From assembly GCF_003425985.1 (NCBI RefSeq), contig NZ_CP022985.1, forward strand, positions 595,501 through 659,500: a stretch of 64,000 bases of DNA. The letters are read 5' to 3'. Made by a program: the position numbers and the translations under genes. The notes beneath the pieces are model-generated. The model worked only from the letters and a program-made list of their open reading frames with translations, made no database searches and was not told the origin of the DNA. Within the stretch, counting starts at the first letter, position 1; every line of letters begins with the position of its first letter. Source of the DNA: Mariniflexile sp. TRM1-10 (GTDB lineage Bacteria; Bacteroidota; Bacteroidia; Flavobacteriales; Flavobacteriaceae). This document shows, piece by piece, positions 43,798 through 53,400 of this stretch.

Positions 43798-44070
43798 CTA
43801 GAGCAAGAGCGATGAATTCAGTTTGGAAATATTAAAATGGACTCTTAGTTTTGTGCAAAGGTTACCATGTAACTCCAAATATGTAACTTCATCTATAGAG
43901 ATAGACTCCTCCCATTCCATCAGGTCTTCCAAAATGGTCTCCAGACCGTAACATCTAAACACCATAAAATCATGACAATCAGATGCCATAAGAGCTTGCT
44001 TGGATTCCATGTACAATGCCATGGCAATACTATTGGTAGATAGTATATATTCAGGCTCTGTAGTGTTCAT
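43798..44070 (-). CDS. hypothetical protein under a 26-bp palindrome
   Basis: 90 aa from the ATG at 44070 (MNTTEPEYILSTNSIAMALY). A longer frame starts at 44118 but would run through a perfect palindrome that looks like an operator, so I prefer the shorter one. The sequence contains FRCYGLETILEDLMEWEES and TYLELHGNLCTKLRVHF, with no known motif. It is probably a regulatory or small accessory protein of the mobile element. Confidence 0.6.
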   Translation of the reverse strand: MNTTEPEYILSTNSIAMALYMESKQALMASDCHDFMVFRCYGLETILEDLMEWEESISIDEVTYLELHGNLCTKLRVHFNISKLNSSLLL

Positions 44071-44072
44071 AG

Positions 44073-44098
44073 TATTAAGTTTATATATAAACTTAATA
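44073..44098. promoter_or_regulatory. perfect 26-bp palindrome (operator)
   Basis: TATTAAGTTTATA and its exact reverse complement meet without a spacer, ending 2 bp before the ATG at 44070. A dimeric HTH protein, for example that at 43460, could bind it. Confidence 0.75.
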
Positions 44099-44290
44099 AA
44101 ACTTGAAATCTTTTTCAAATAAAACTCCGGATATTACACAATACTTTTAAATTTTAATCCTTTCACAGATTTTTTATATCCAATCTGATCATCATTAATG
44201 TTTTCGTCTTGAAATACCAATGATGATGAACTTTTCATTTCAAATCTTAGTCCATAATTAATATTATTATCTTGTTTTTATTCCTCTCTT

Positions 44291-44585
44291 TTTTCATCCC
44301 AAAGCACATTTATTTCTCCCATGGAAATTCCATCGCTCATAAAAGAGCTTTGCCTGGATGTTCTGGTAAAGCGTATTGAAAAAAATGCTTTGCATAATCC
44401 TTTTCCATATTTTTTCCAATACCCTTTCAGTGGCTTTCTTAGCCACCATAATTACACACCACATAAACACTAGGTGTTAAAAATTCTACAACATATTGGC
44501 AAGCTTTCTAATTACTCAGATATGCTGCTGAATAGTTTAGGATACCATATAAATTCTATTTAATTTTACTTTAAAACAAACCGAA
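44291..44585. repeat. repeat family A, extended copy A3 (left of the RM locus)
   Basis: The family-A core (AAAGCACATTTATTTCTCCC to GTGGCTTTCTTAGCCACC) continues into ACATATTGGCAAGCTTTC, TGCTGAATAGTTTAGGATAC and TTTACTTTAAAACAAACCGA. The same 295-bp order is repeated at 53074-53367 in the same orientation, on the other side of the type I RM genes. The gap 44119-44777 has no gene. Confidence 0.9.
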
Positions 44586-44777
44586 AGAATCGCTCCAAAA
44601 TCGCCATTGATAAACCATGTTGAAGCAGGTTCGTGTAATAGTTCTTTGCATATCCTTTCCTCAGTTGTCATAATTACTGGCTTATTTTTTTATCCAATCA
44701 TGATTGTATGCTTTAAATATGTCTCGTTTTATATAGCCATAAATTTAATTTCATAAGGCAATATGGTTAGTTCGGTA

Positions 44778-47651
44778 TTATATTCCAGATATGCCATTAA
44801 CAAAAGTATCCACAAAATCTAAAATTTTATTCAATATTCGGTCGCCCACTTCTTTAGATTTTAGAACACTAGGTCTTCCTTCTATACGAAGGTCTAAAAT
44901 TTCTTTTCTTAAGGGTTCTCTTTCTGTAAAAAGATAATTTTCTATCAATTTTTCAGTTTTTTCATCAGAAAGATTTTCTGTTTTTACCAAATCTTGAAGT
45001 GCTTTTTCTTGTTCTTCATTCCAGAATTTTTCAAATACCTCGGGGATTATATCGGTATCGTCAATGTAAGGTAAACTTTCTTGAATAAATTTTTCAATCA
45101 GTTCTCTTTTACTTCTTAATGACACTTCGGTATTTAATAAGTTTGAAATCTCTTTTTCAATACTTTCCTTATCTTTTGAACTGTGTTTTAATTTAAACTT
45201 AATCAATAATTGAATAATGTAGGTAACGTTGATTGTATCACGTCTAATCAACTCCAATTCAAAATCAATATCATTTAAGATAGATGTTTTTTCTATTGTC
45301 GTGCTATTGCTAAGTTTATCCTTCAAATCCAAATACTTACTTGTGTAATCAGCAAATAACTGTTCCTCAATTTGCAAATCATCCCAAGTAAACTCGGAGT
45401 AATGGCTCATTTTTTTGTGCAGGCGTATAAGTGCTCTGAATATCAAAATAAACTCTAACTTATCTTCTTCAGTATATAGATTATCTACAGAGCTACTCTG
45501 GGGAACAATTTCTAGTAATTTTTCGATTACTTCATTGAATTTTTCGGTATAGACTTCATAAGGTTCAACGATAATTTCATCAATTGCATCTTTATTACTA
45601 AATAGTGCAATTGCTTCATCTGTTTTATCTTTCAAATTTCGAAAACATACAATATTACCCTGTGTCTTGTTTTTGTCTAAAGTGCGATTAGTACGGCTAA
45701 AAGCTTGAATAAGTCCATGGTATTGAAGGTTTTTATCAACATACAATGTATTCAGATTTTTACTGTCATAACCCGTTAAAAACATATTAGCGATTAATAA
45801 AATATCTGTTTCATGTTTAGGATGTTTAGATTTTCTGGCAACAGCATTATAATAATTGTAAAAGCCTTCACTATCCTTAATATTTTCTGCCATTCCAAAA
45901 AGTTCGTTGAAATCTTGCACATACGTTTCCAACAATTCTCTACGGTGCGGTTTGAAGACATATTCTATTTGTGGCTCGGCAGCCAAATTCAGTTGACTAG
46001 CCAATTGATCCTCAATCTCTTCCTCGTTTTGAGCATAACTGAAAATAGTGGCTATTTTTAAATTATGTTCACCATTCAGTTTCTTACGTTTAAAAATTTC
46101 ATAGTACTCAATAATGGCATCAATATCTTGAACACACATCATTGCACAGAATTTTTTGGATTGTGTTTTCTGATCGTGGTGTTGAATGATGTAATCAACT
46201 ATTGCTCCTTTACGTTCGGGAGCTTCAAAAACCTCAGCTTCATTGATTTTTTCAACCTTCAAGTCAATGATATTATCCTTTTTCTTGAAAGTTTGAATAT
46301 ATTCAATCGAGAATCTCAAAACATTTTCATCTCTAATAGCATCTGTAATTACATATTTATGGAGGCATTTACCGAATAAACTGGCTGTGGTTTTTTCTCC
46401 ATTTGCATTCTCTGCCAAAATAGGCGTCCCTGTAAAACCAAACAATTGAATATTATGAAAATAACCCACGATGTTTTGATGTGTATCTCCAAATTGTGAA
46501 CGGTGACATTCATCAAAAATAAATACCATTCTTTCGTTTTGAAGGGCTTTCATTTTACCTAAATTACGGCCGGAAATTGCATTATTCAGCTTCTGAATAG
46601 TTGTAACAATAATTTTTACATTCGGATCATTGAATTTTCTAATAAGGTCATCTGTGTTTGTTGCTGAACTTACTGATCCTTTGCTAAAGCTATCGTATTC
46701 CTTATTGGTTTGATAATCTAAATCCTTTCTATCTACTACAAAAACTACTTTTTTGATAGCAGCAATTTTTGATAGAATCTGGCTGGCTTTGAAACTTGTT
46801 AAAGTTTTTCCACTTCCTGTGGTATGCCAGATATATCCGTTTTTCGCTACATTATAGCCATTTAATATTTCGTTTTCGGTTACTTTTTTTATAATACTTT
46901 CCACAGCATAATATTGATAGGGACGAAGCACCATTAACCGCTTATCTGTTTCATTAAGAACAATATATTTACATATCATTTTACTGATATGACACGGTTC
47001 TAAGAAAGTATCAGTAAAACCATTCAGAATATTATTAAGAGGATTATTGTTCTCGTCTGTCCAATGGAAGGTTTGCAGGTATTCCTGTTTATGGATACCG
47101 AAGTTGCTGAAATACTTGGTATTTACGCCATTACTAATAATAAACAATTGTACAAAATGAAACAACCCTTTTCCTGCTCCAAAACTATGCTTCTGATAGC
47201 GGTTGATTTGATTGAAAGCTTCTTTCATTTCCAGCCCCCTACGCTTTAGTTCTATCTGAACTAATGGTAGTCCATTAATTAGCAAGGTAACATCATAACG
47301 ATTTTCGTATTTTCCTTCCTGTGTAATCTGATTGGTAACCTGATATTCATTTTGACACCAATGTTCTACGTTCAAAAATTCAAAATATAGATTATCTCCA
47401 TTATCTCTTAAGATATGATGCTTCGTTTCACGTAATATTTTGGCTTTTTCAAAAACAGAACCTTTATTCAGTATATTTAATACTTTTTCAAATTCACTGT
47501 CGCTAAATTGTATATTATTGTGTTTTTCTAATTGCGTTTTCAGATTTGCAAGTAAAGCTTTTTCATCAGCAATGGTAATGTATTTATGACCCAATTTTTG
47601 TAATTGGACTATTAGTTGTTGTTCTAAGATTTGTTCTGACTGCTTGCTCAA
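44778..47651 (-). CDS. hsdR: type I restriction enzyme R subunit
   Basis: 957 aa motor and nuclease subunit. The PD-(D/E)xK nuclease is at residues 120-136 (RYDVTLLINGLPLVQIELK; Asp120, Glu134, Lys136). The SF2 translocase has HTTGSGKT (279-283), FIFDECHRSQFG (DECH 380-383), GFTGTPI and the C-terminal motif QAFSRTNRT. The helical C-terminal part binds the methylase complex. Length and motifs are complete. It works with HsdM and HsdS encoded at 50,099-52,867; between them lie an integrase gene and an inverted second hsdS. The protein cleaves DNA lacking the methylation pattern set by the current HsdS. Confidence 0.97.
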   Translation of the reverse strand: MSKQSEQILEQQLIVQLQKLGHKYITIADEKALLANLKTQLEKHNNIQFSDSEFEKVLNILNKGSVFEKAKILRETKHHILRDNGDNLYFEFLNVEHWCQNEYQVTNQITQEGKYENRYDVTLLINGLPLVQIELKRRGLEMKEAFNQINRYQKHSFGAGKGLFHFVQLFIISNGVNTKYFSNFGIHKQEYLQTFHWTDENNNPLNNILNGFTDTFLEPCHISKMICKYIVLNETDKRLMVLRPYQYYAVESIIKKVTENEILNGYNVAKNGYIWHTTGSGKTLTSFKASQILSKIAAIKKVVFVVDRKDLDYQTNKEYDSFSKGSVSSATNTDDLIRKFNDPNVKIIVTTIQKLNNAISGRNLGKMKALQNERMVFIFDECHRSQFGDTHQNIVGYFHNIQLFGFTGTPILAENANGEKTTASLFGKCLHKYVITDAIRDENVLRFSIEYIQTFKKKDNIIDLKVEKINEAEVFEAPERKGAIVDYIIQHHDQKTQSKKFCAMMCVQDIDAIIEYYEIFKRKKLNGEHNLKIATIFSYAQNEEEIEDQLASQLNLAAEPQIEYVFKPHRRELLETYVQDFNELFGMAENIKDSEGFYNYYNAVARKSKHPKHETDILLIANMFLTGYDSKNLNTLYVDKNLQYHGLIQAFSRTNRTLDKNKTQGNIVCFRNLKDKTDEAIALFSNKDAIDEIIVEPYEVYTEKFNEVIEKLLEIVPQSSSVDNLYTEEDKLEFILIFRALIRLHKKMSHYSEFTWDDLQIEEQLFADYTSKYLDLKDKLSNSTTIEKTSILNDIDFELELIRRDTINVTYIIQLLIKFKLKHSSKDKESIEKEISNLLNTEVSLRSKRELIEKFIQESLPYIDDTDIIPEVFEKFWNEEQEKALQDLVKTENLSDEKTEKLIENYLFTEREPLRKEILDLRIEGRPSVLKSKEVGDRILNKILDFVDTFVNGISGI

Positions 47652-47751
47652 AATGATTATGAATTAGGAGTTATTGTGTTGGCTTTAAGTATGTACAAAT
47701 TTAACAAAATAAAGGGTTTTCTTTCACTTCTCCTAATTCATAATCTAAAGT

Positions 47752-48678
47752 TTATCTCAAAGCTTTAAACATTTGCTCAATCGCCTTCTTCTTCTGCTCC
47801 ATGTTGGGATGGACATAGAGATTTAAGGTTGTGCTGATATTGGAATGTCCCAAAAGGACACTAACAGTTTTGTAATCGCAATTACTTTCAATACATCTGG
47901 TGGCAAAACTGTGTCTAAGTCCATGAAACTTTAGATCTGGCATTTTTAACTCTTTCATTAGGTTTTTATAATAGCTGCGATAGGTTCTGGGTTCAGTAGG
48001 CTTGATATCATTAGTTAATACAAAGAACGCCGGATTAACAATTTTTTTAAATGGTTTGAGTATTCTTAATAAATCTTTGCTTATTGGAATTTCTCGAATG
48101 GAATTTTTTGTTTTTGGTGTATCTAAAATAAGTTCCGTTTTTCTACTTCCATCCTCTATAACATAAATGCGTTGGATTGTTCTGTTAACGCTGATAATAC
48201 CATTTTCTGTATCAACATCTTCCCAAGTAAGGGCACAGACTTCTCCAATGCGCATACCCGAGCTTAGGCAAATATAAACGCCTAAATTTCGAAATGTAAA
48301 ATGCTCTTGTATATAATTCATGATTTTTTTCTGATCCGAACGGTTTAAAACCTCTATCGTATATTTCTCTCGTTCTGTTGGAAATTGGATGTCAAATGGA
48401 TTATAATTCATCCATTTATGTTTAGCTCCATATTTGAGAATCATTTTCAGAACAATTAGAATATCCTTTATTGTTTTTTGGCTCAAACCTGATTCCAATT
48501 TCTGGAATACAAAAGCCTGTACCTCTCCTTCCTCAATCGAATATTTATCACCAAATATGGGTAATAGATGATTTTCAATTAAAAGTGTATAAGCAGAAAA
48601 ACTTGATTTCTTCACATACTGTTTTTTGTTTGTTTTCCATAGGTCAATTACCTCTGAAATTTGTTTTTGATCATTCAT
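47752..48678 (-). CDS. tyrosine recombinase of the hsdS inversion locus
   Basis: 308 aa complete integrase. An N-terminal SAM-like core-binding domain (about 1-95) precedes the catalytic domain with Arg143 (SSGMRIGEVCAL), Lys190 region, His252-x-x-Arg255 (FHGLRHSFAT), His278 (LLGHSN) and Tyr288 (LNLYVHPN). Placement inside the hsdR-hsdS interval is the usual layout of phase-variable type I systems in Bacteroidota, where the enzyme inverts DNA between hsdS copies. The stop of hsdR's upstream region is 100 bp away, so integrase and hsdR may share a transcript. Confidence 0.92.
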   Translation of the reverse strand: MNDQKQISEVIDLWKTNKKQYVKKSSFSAYTLLIENHLLPIFGDKYSIEEGEVQAFVFQKLESGLSQKTIKDILIVLKMILKYGAKHKWMNYNPFDIQFPTEREKYTIEVLNRSDQKKIMNYIQEHFTFRNLGVYICLSSGMRIGEVCALTWEDVDTENGIISVNRTIQRIYVIEDGSRKTELILDTPKTKNSIREIPISKDLLRILKPFKKIVNPAFFVLTNDIKPTEPRTYRSYYKNLMKELKMPDLKFHGLRHSFATRCIESNCDYKTVSVLLGHSNISTTLNLYVHPNMEQKKKAIEQMFKALR

Positions 48679-48744
48679 TATTATTTAATTTTTGTGAACT
48701 CCAAAGGAAAGAAATAAAGAATTGAAGATTTTATTATCACTAAG

Positions 48745-48804
48745 GTTCCTAATTTGAGATTTCCTGAGTTTACTGAAGAATGGGAAACTAAGAAGTTAGG
48801 AGAA
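48745..48804. repeat. inversion repeat 1, copy in the silent hsdS
   Basis: Begins GTTCCTAATTTGAGATTTCC and continues through GAATGGGAAACTAAGAAGTT. Inverted partner: 51171-51229 with only a handful of mismatches. It covers the first codons of the hsdS frame, so inversion here swaps the complete specificity gene behind the start. Confidence 0.9.
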
Positions 48805-50001
48805 GTTGTGAATTTTAAAGTAACTAATTCCTTTTCGAGGGATAATTTGAATTATGAAAATGGTACTGTAAAAAACATCCATTATGGTGATATTCATACC
48901 AAGTTTCAAACTTTGTTTGATATTTCAAAAGAAACAGTGCCATTTATAAATGAGGAAATGAATGTGGGAAGAATTTCGGATGAAAATTATTGCAGAGAAG
49001 GAGATATTATATTTGCAGATGCTTCCGAAGATTTGAATGATGTGGGTAAAAGTATAGAAGTTATAAATGTCAATGGTGAGAAATTATTATCAGGATTGCA
49101 TACTTTATTAGCAAGACCAAAAGTAAATATTTTTCATTTGGGCTTTAATGGATATTTATTCAAATCCAACCAAGTAAGAACACAGATTCAAAAAGAATCT
49201 CAGGGGTCAAAAGTTCTAAGTATCAATGTTGGACGGATTTCAAAAATTGAATTATCGTTTCCTGCTGTGCAAGAACAAGAAAGAATTACTGCTTTATTGA
49301 GCTTGTTGGATGAACGTATCCAAACCCAAAACAAAATACTATTAAATCATAAATCCTTAATTAAAAATCTCAGAGATATGCTTTTTAAGCATAAAATTAG
49401 ATTTAAAGATGATAATGGGAGTGAATTTCCTGACTGGGTGAGTTGTAAGCTCAAAGACGTTACACATAGAATCGTTCAGAAAAATTCAGAAAAAAACACA
49501 AACGTTTTAACAATATCAGCTCAATATGGTTTAATAAGTCAACTTGAATTTTTTAACAAATCTGTTTCGGCAAAAGATGTTTCAGGTTATTATCTTTTAA
49601 GTAAGGGTGACTTTGCTTATAATAAAAGTTATTCAAATGGGTATCCAATGGGAGCGATAAAGAGATTAATAAAATATGACAAAGGAATTGTCTCTACATT
49701 ATATATTTGCTTTCGATGTAATGAAAATGTTAACAAAGATTACATGGAACATTATTTTGAATCACAAATTCAAAACATTGAAATAGAAAAAGTTGCACAA
49801 GAGGGAGCACGGAACCACGGACTTTTAAATGTTGGTATTACTGATTTTTTTGATATTAATGTAAATATTCCTTCTATCATGGAACAAGAAAAAATAGGTA
49901 CTTTCCTTTCCGTAATTAATCGAAAAATAGAAACTGAAAATGAGATTTTAGAACAACTTGAAAATCAGAAACAATACCTATTGCGGCAAATGTTTGTTTA
50001 A
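48754..50001 (+). CDS. hsdS: silent inverted HsdS allele
   Basis: 415 codons of a type I specificity subunit in the orientation opposite to hsdM. Two target-recognition domains (about 1-150 and 215-360) are separated by conserved helices (ERITALLSLLDERIQTQNKI; EKIGTFLSVINRKIETENEI). The frame lacks its own ATG and promoter: it begins within VPNLRFPEFTEEW, where the expressed copy has 14 more residues (MANKKLKVGN...). It thus becomes expressed only if recombination joins it to the hsdM-side start. TRD sequences differ from the expressed copy, so the DNA target differs too. Confidence 0.88.
   Translation: MRFPEFTEEWETKKLGEVVNFKVTNSFSRDNLNYENGTVKNIHYGDIHTKFQTLFDISKETVPFINEEMNVGRISDENYCREGDIIFADASEDLNDVGKSIEVINVNGEKLLSGLHTLLARPKVNIFHLGFNGYLFKSNQVRTQIQKESQGSKVLSINVGRISKIELSFPAVQEQERITALLSLLDERIQTQNKILLNHKSLIKNLRDMLFKHKIRFKDDNGSEFPDWVSCKLKDVTHRIVQKNSEKNTNVLTISAQYGLISQLEFFNKSVSAKDVSGYYLLSKGDFAYNKSYSNGYPMGAIKRLIKYDKGIVSTLYICFRCNENVNKDYMEHYFESQIQNIEIEKVAQEGARNHGLLNVGITDFFDINVNIPSIMEQEKIGTFLSVINRKIETENEILEQLENQKQYLLRQMFV
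49315..49337. repeat. inversion repeat 2, silent copy
   Basis: CGTATCCAAACCCAAAACAA plus AAT, 23 bp, identical to the inverted segment 50709-50731 in the expressed hsdS. It lies between the two TRDs and would allow exchange of single TRDs. Confidence 0.9.
49402..49424. repeat. inversion repeat 3, silent copy
   Basis: TTTAAAGATGATAATGGGAG plus TGA, identical to the inverted segment 50622-50644. Together with repeat 2 it brackets the central conserved region. Confidence 0.9.
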
Positions 50002-50098
50002 TCTATTGTATTGTTAAGAACAAGTTTTATAATAACACTGTAGCAATGCAATCTTAAAATTTTAATTAACATTTTTCGTATTTAAAATTATTACAAAG

Positions 50099-51259
50099 TC
50101 AAATAAACAAATTTTGCAGTAAAAACTTTTTCTGCTCTTCTAATTTTTGCCGCAAGCGTGATTCTATATCTATTTTGGAATCTATGGATGAAAGAAAATC
50201 AGCGATTTTGATTTGCTCCTTTAAACAAGGAATTTTAATCGAGTATTTTGAGATTTGTGGAACAGTTAGTTGAGGTACTCCAGTACTTTCAATAACAAAA
50301 TTAATGTCATTTATAGCTTCTTCTAAATATTTAGAACTAATTTCACTTTTGGGAACAATTACTATAAGTCTCACAATAGCATTAAATTCTTCGTGCCTTA
50401 CATTTGCAACTCCTAAATTTCCCCTTCCACTTACAGTAACGCTGTTTTTAGGGTATTGTGCTGTACTTGCATAGCCATATAATCCCAGTCCGGCCCCATT
50501 CGCATAAATCGGATGACAGTATTTATATGTCTTTTCTTTTTGATAATCCAACTTCTCCAAATCACCACCTACATAAAACCTTCCGATCTCATTCAATTTT
50601 TTCTTGCTCCACTCAGAAAACTCACTCCCATTATCATCTTTAAAACGTAATTGTTGAGAAAATATTTTTTTAATTAGTGTTTGTTTTAACAATTTTAAAC
50701 CCTCAATTATTTTGTTTTGGGTTTGGATACGGTTATCTAATAGTTCTAAAAAGTTTGCTATCTTACTTTGTTCTTGAGAATTGGGATAATGTATCCTAAT
50801 GTTTCCTAAATCTGATGAATTAATTGCAGGATAACTTGTACCAGTACATCTTTCAATAACTTTATCAACAAACTTTTGGTTATGCAGATACTGAAAAACA
50901 AACTGAGAATTATGTAATGTTCTAATTTGTGCATATCCTGTAGAGGCTACATAATCTCCTTCTTTATCAAAAAACAAATTGTTCTTTTGATAAGGTCTTA
51001 CCATCTGGAATAATATATCTCCTTTTGTTAATCCTCTCTGGGCTCTGCTTGGGGCTTCATCTTTTAAAATTCTTTCTTCTTTTAACAAACATCCGTTAAC
51101 TACACTTTCCAAATCAATATAGACAAATGAAATAGGCAAGTTTTCATTTTTAGGATTTATAATAGTAATCTCACCCAACTTCTTAGTTTCCCATTCTTCA
51201 GTAAACCCTGGAAATCTCAAATTAGGAACGTTACCTACTTTTAATTTTTTATTCGCCAT
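50099..51259 (-). CDS. hsdS: expressed type I HsdS specificity subunit
   Basis: 386 aa, normal start MANKKLKVGNVPNLRFPGFT. TRD1 covers about residues 15-150, the central conserved helix is QSKIANFLELLDNRIQTQNK, TRD2 about 210-345, and the C-terminal helix is QIKIADFLSSIDSKIDIESR. It sets the sequence read by both the methylase and the nuclease. It follows hsdM by 48 bp in the same direction and so is the expressed allele in this assembly. Three inverted-repeat segments shared with the silent copy make it switchable. Confidence 0.95.
   Translation of the reverse strand: MANKKLKVGNVPNLRFPGFTEEWETKKLGEITIINPKNENLPISFVYIDLESVVNGCLLKEERILKDEAPSRAQRGLTKGDILFQMVRPYQKNNLFFDKEGDYVASTGYAQIRTLHNSQFVFQYLHNQKFVDKVIERCTGTSYPAINSSDLGNIRIHYPNSQEQSKIANFLELLDNRIQTQNKIIEGLKLLKQTLIKKIFSQQLRFKDDNGSEFSEWSKKKLNEIGRFYVGGDLEKLDYQKEKTYKYCHPIYANGAGLGLYGYASTAQYPKNSVTVSGRGNLGVANVRHEEFNAIVRLIVIVPKSEISSKYLEEAINDINFVIESTGVPQLTVPQISKYSIKIPCLKEQIKIADFLSSIDSKIDIESRLRQKLEEQKKFLLQNLFI
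50622..50644. repeat. inversion repeat 3, expressed copy
   Basis: Reverse complement of 49402-49424, in the expressed hsdS, 23 of 23 bases. Confidence 0.9.
50709..50731. repeat. inversion repeat 2, expressed copy
   Basis: Reverse complement of 49315-49337, 23 of 23 bases, in the expressed hsdS. Confidence 0.9.
51171..51229. repeat. inversion repeat 1, expressed copy
   Basis: Reverse complement of 48745-48804 with a few mismatches. It lies just after the start codon of the expressed hsdS. Confidence 0.9.
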
Positions 51260-51307
51260 CTTGACAATTCAATTTTCGTTAGTAAAAACATTAAGGATAT
51301 AAAAAAT

Positions 51308-52867
51308 TTAAAAAACAAGTCCTAATTCCTTGAAATATACATCAATTTCCTTGTCCAACTCAGCACGCTTGGCTTCCAAAGATTTGATTTCCTGCATTAC
51401 TGAATGTATATCGATTTCTTCTTCTGGTTCAAAAGTATCTACATAACGAGGAATATTTAAATTATAATCGTTTTCAGCAACTTCTTTTAAAGAAGCTAAA
51501 TGACTGTATTTTTCAATCACCGTTCTATTACGATAGGTTTCTACAATCTTAGTGATGTGATTGTCTCGCAACATATTTTGGTTCTTTACCTTTTCAAACT
51601 CTTTGCTGGCATCAATAAATAAAATATGGTCTGGATCTTCCTTACATTTTTTAAACACTAAAATACATGTCGGAATACTGGTTCCATAGAAAATGTTGGC
51701 AGGCAAACCAATTACTGCATCTAAGTAATTCTTTTGTTCAATAAGGTATTTACGAATATGTAATTCTGCTGCACCACGGAACAATACGCCGTGTGGCAAT
51801 ACAATCGCCATGGTACCGTTTTCCGCTAAATGATAAATCATATGTTGCACAAAAGCGAAATCTGCTTTACTAGCTGGAGCCAACTTTCCATATTGACTGA
51901 AACGGTCATCATTCAGAAATAGAGGATTAGCACTCCAATTGGCTGAAAAAGGAGGGTTTGCTACTATAGCCTCAAAAGGCATATCATTCAGATGCTGCGG
52001 GTGTTCTAAAGTATCTTCTTGCTTAATATTGAATTTCAGATAATGTACTCCGTGAAGGATCATATTCATTCGAGCAAGATTGTATGTGGTACGGTTCATC
52101 TCTTGTCCGTAAAAATTATTGACATCTTTTACCTCACGTGCAACACGCAATAATAACGATCCCGAGCCACAGGTTGGATCATATACCGATTTTAATCTAT
52201 TCTTCCCTGTCGTAACAATTTTTGCAAGAATTTTGGAAACTTCTTGAGGTGTATAGAACTCTCCTGCCTTTTTACCGGCTCCACTTGCAAACTGACCAAT
52301 AAGATACTCATAGGCGTCACCTAATACATCTAGTTCAGAATTCTCCAACTTAAAATCTATTTCATCAAGATGTACTAGAACTTTCACTATTATTGCATTT
52401 CTTGCTTCTGCAGTTCGTCCTAAATTATTACTATTTAAGTCCATATCTGAAAAAAGATCTTCAAAATCTTCCTCACTTTGAGTTCCCATTGTACTCAACT
52501 GAATATTGGTCAGGATTTTTTGTAAATCTTCTAGAATGAAATTATTACTACCGCTGTTTCCTCTTTTTGCAATTTCACTAAAAAGTTCAGATGGTTTTAA
52601 AAAGTAGCCCAAATTTTCTAGAGCTTCGTCTCTAATAGCTTCAATATATTCTTGACCTATTTTTGTGTTTTCTTCAATATTCCTGAACTGAATGTTATCT
52701 TGTTCTAAAATTAAGTCAGCAAAAATTTCCATTTTTTCAGCCAAATATTTATAGAATATGAAACCTAGTATATAATCCCGGAACTCATCCGCATTCATCT
52801 TTCCTCGTAAAGTATTCGCTATATTCCAAAGCTGTTGCTCCAATATTTTTTTCTGTTCTTCTGACAT
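51308..52867 (-). CDS. hsdM: type I restriction-modification methylase M subunit
   Basis: 519 aa N6-adenine methyltransferase. The N-terminal helical domain (KILEQQLWNIANTLRGKMNA) is followed by the catalytic domain with FYTPQEV at 205, DPTCGSGSLLLR (SAM-binding motif I, about 230-241) and NPPF (motif IV, 304-307). Length is typical. Two copies combine with one HsdS to methylate the host, and with HsdR for restriction. It is the first gene of hsdM-hsdS and must be driven from the region left of repeat A4; no clear promoter box is visible. Confidence 0.97.
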   Translation of the reverse strand: MSEEQKKILEQQLWNIANTLRGKMNADEFRDYILGFIFYKYLAEKMEIFADLILEQDNIQFRNIEENTKIGQEYIEAIRDEALENLGYFLKPSELFSEIAKRGNSGSNNFILEDLQKILTNIQLSTMGTQSEEDFEDLFSDMDLNSNNLGRTAEARNAIIVKVLVHLDEIDFKLENSELDVLGDAYEYLIGQFASGAGKKAGEFYTPQEVSKILAKIVTTGKNRLKSVYDPTCGSGSLLLRVAREVKDVNNFYGQEMNRTTYNLARMNMILHGVHYLKFNIKQEDTLEHPQHLNDMPFEAIVANPPFSANWSANPLFLNDDRFSQYGKLAPASKADFAFVQHMIYHLAENGTMAIVLPHGVLFRGAAELHIRKYLIEQKNYLDAVIGLPANIFYGTSIPTCILVFKKCKEDPDHILFIDASKEFEKVKNQNMLRDNHITKIVETYRNRTVIEKYSHLASLKEVAENDYNLNIPRYVDTFEPEEEIDIHSVMQEIKSLEAKRAELDKEIDVYFKELGLVF

Positions 52868-53073
52868 TTGAAATAATCGTTATTAGATTAGGGATTAATT
52901 ATCCTTAAGAGGGCACTAATATAATAAACTTTTGTACCGTATGGGTTATGTTTGTAACGAAAAACCAAATAGAATGTAATATAATTCTTTCTCGTTTGAA
53001 TTTCTATACTGTCAACTTAATACAGTTGCAACTTGAGGTACACATTTAAGGTTAAAATTATTGAGATGACTAT

Positions 53074-53367
53074 TTTTCATCCACAAAGCACATTTATTTT
53101 ACCCACGCAAATCCCACCGCACATAAAAGAGCTTTGTTGGATGTTCTGAGAAAGCGTATTGAAAAAATCTCCTAACTTCATCCTGTATGATATTTTTCAA
53201 TACCCATTCAGTGGCTTTCTAAGCCACCATACTTACACATCACATAAACACAAGTTGTTTAAAAATTCTACAACATATTGGCAAGCTTTCCAATTACTCA
53301 AATATGCTGCTGAATAGTTTAGGATACCATATAAATTCTATTTAATTTTACTTTAAAACAAACCGAA
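53074..53367. repeat. repeat family A, extended copy A4 (right of the RM locus)
   Basis: Direct copy of 44291-44585, about 90 percent identical by eye over 290 bp, including the tail GGCAAGCTTTC and GCTGAATAGTTTAGGATACC. It lies 200 bp beyond hsdM and 30 bp before the next gene. The gap 52868-53400 has no gene. Confidence 0.9.
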
Positions 53368-53400
53368 TAAAACCTGTTTCTTTAAGTTCACATAAAGATA

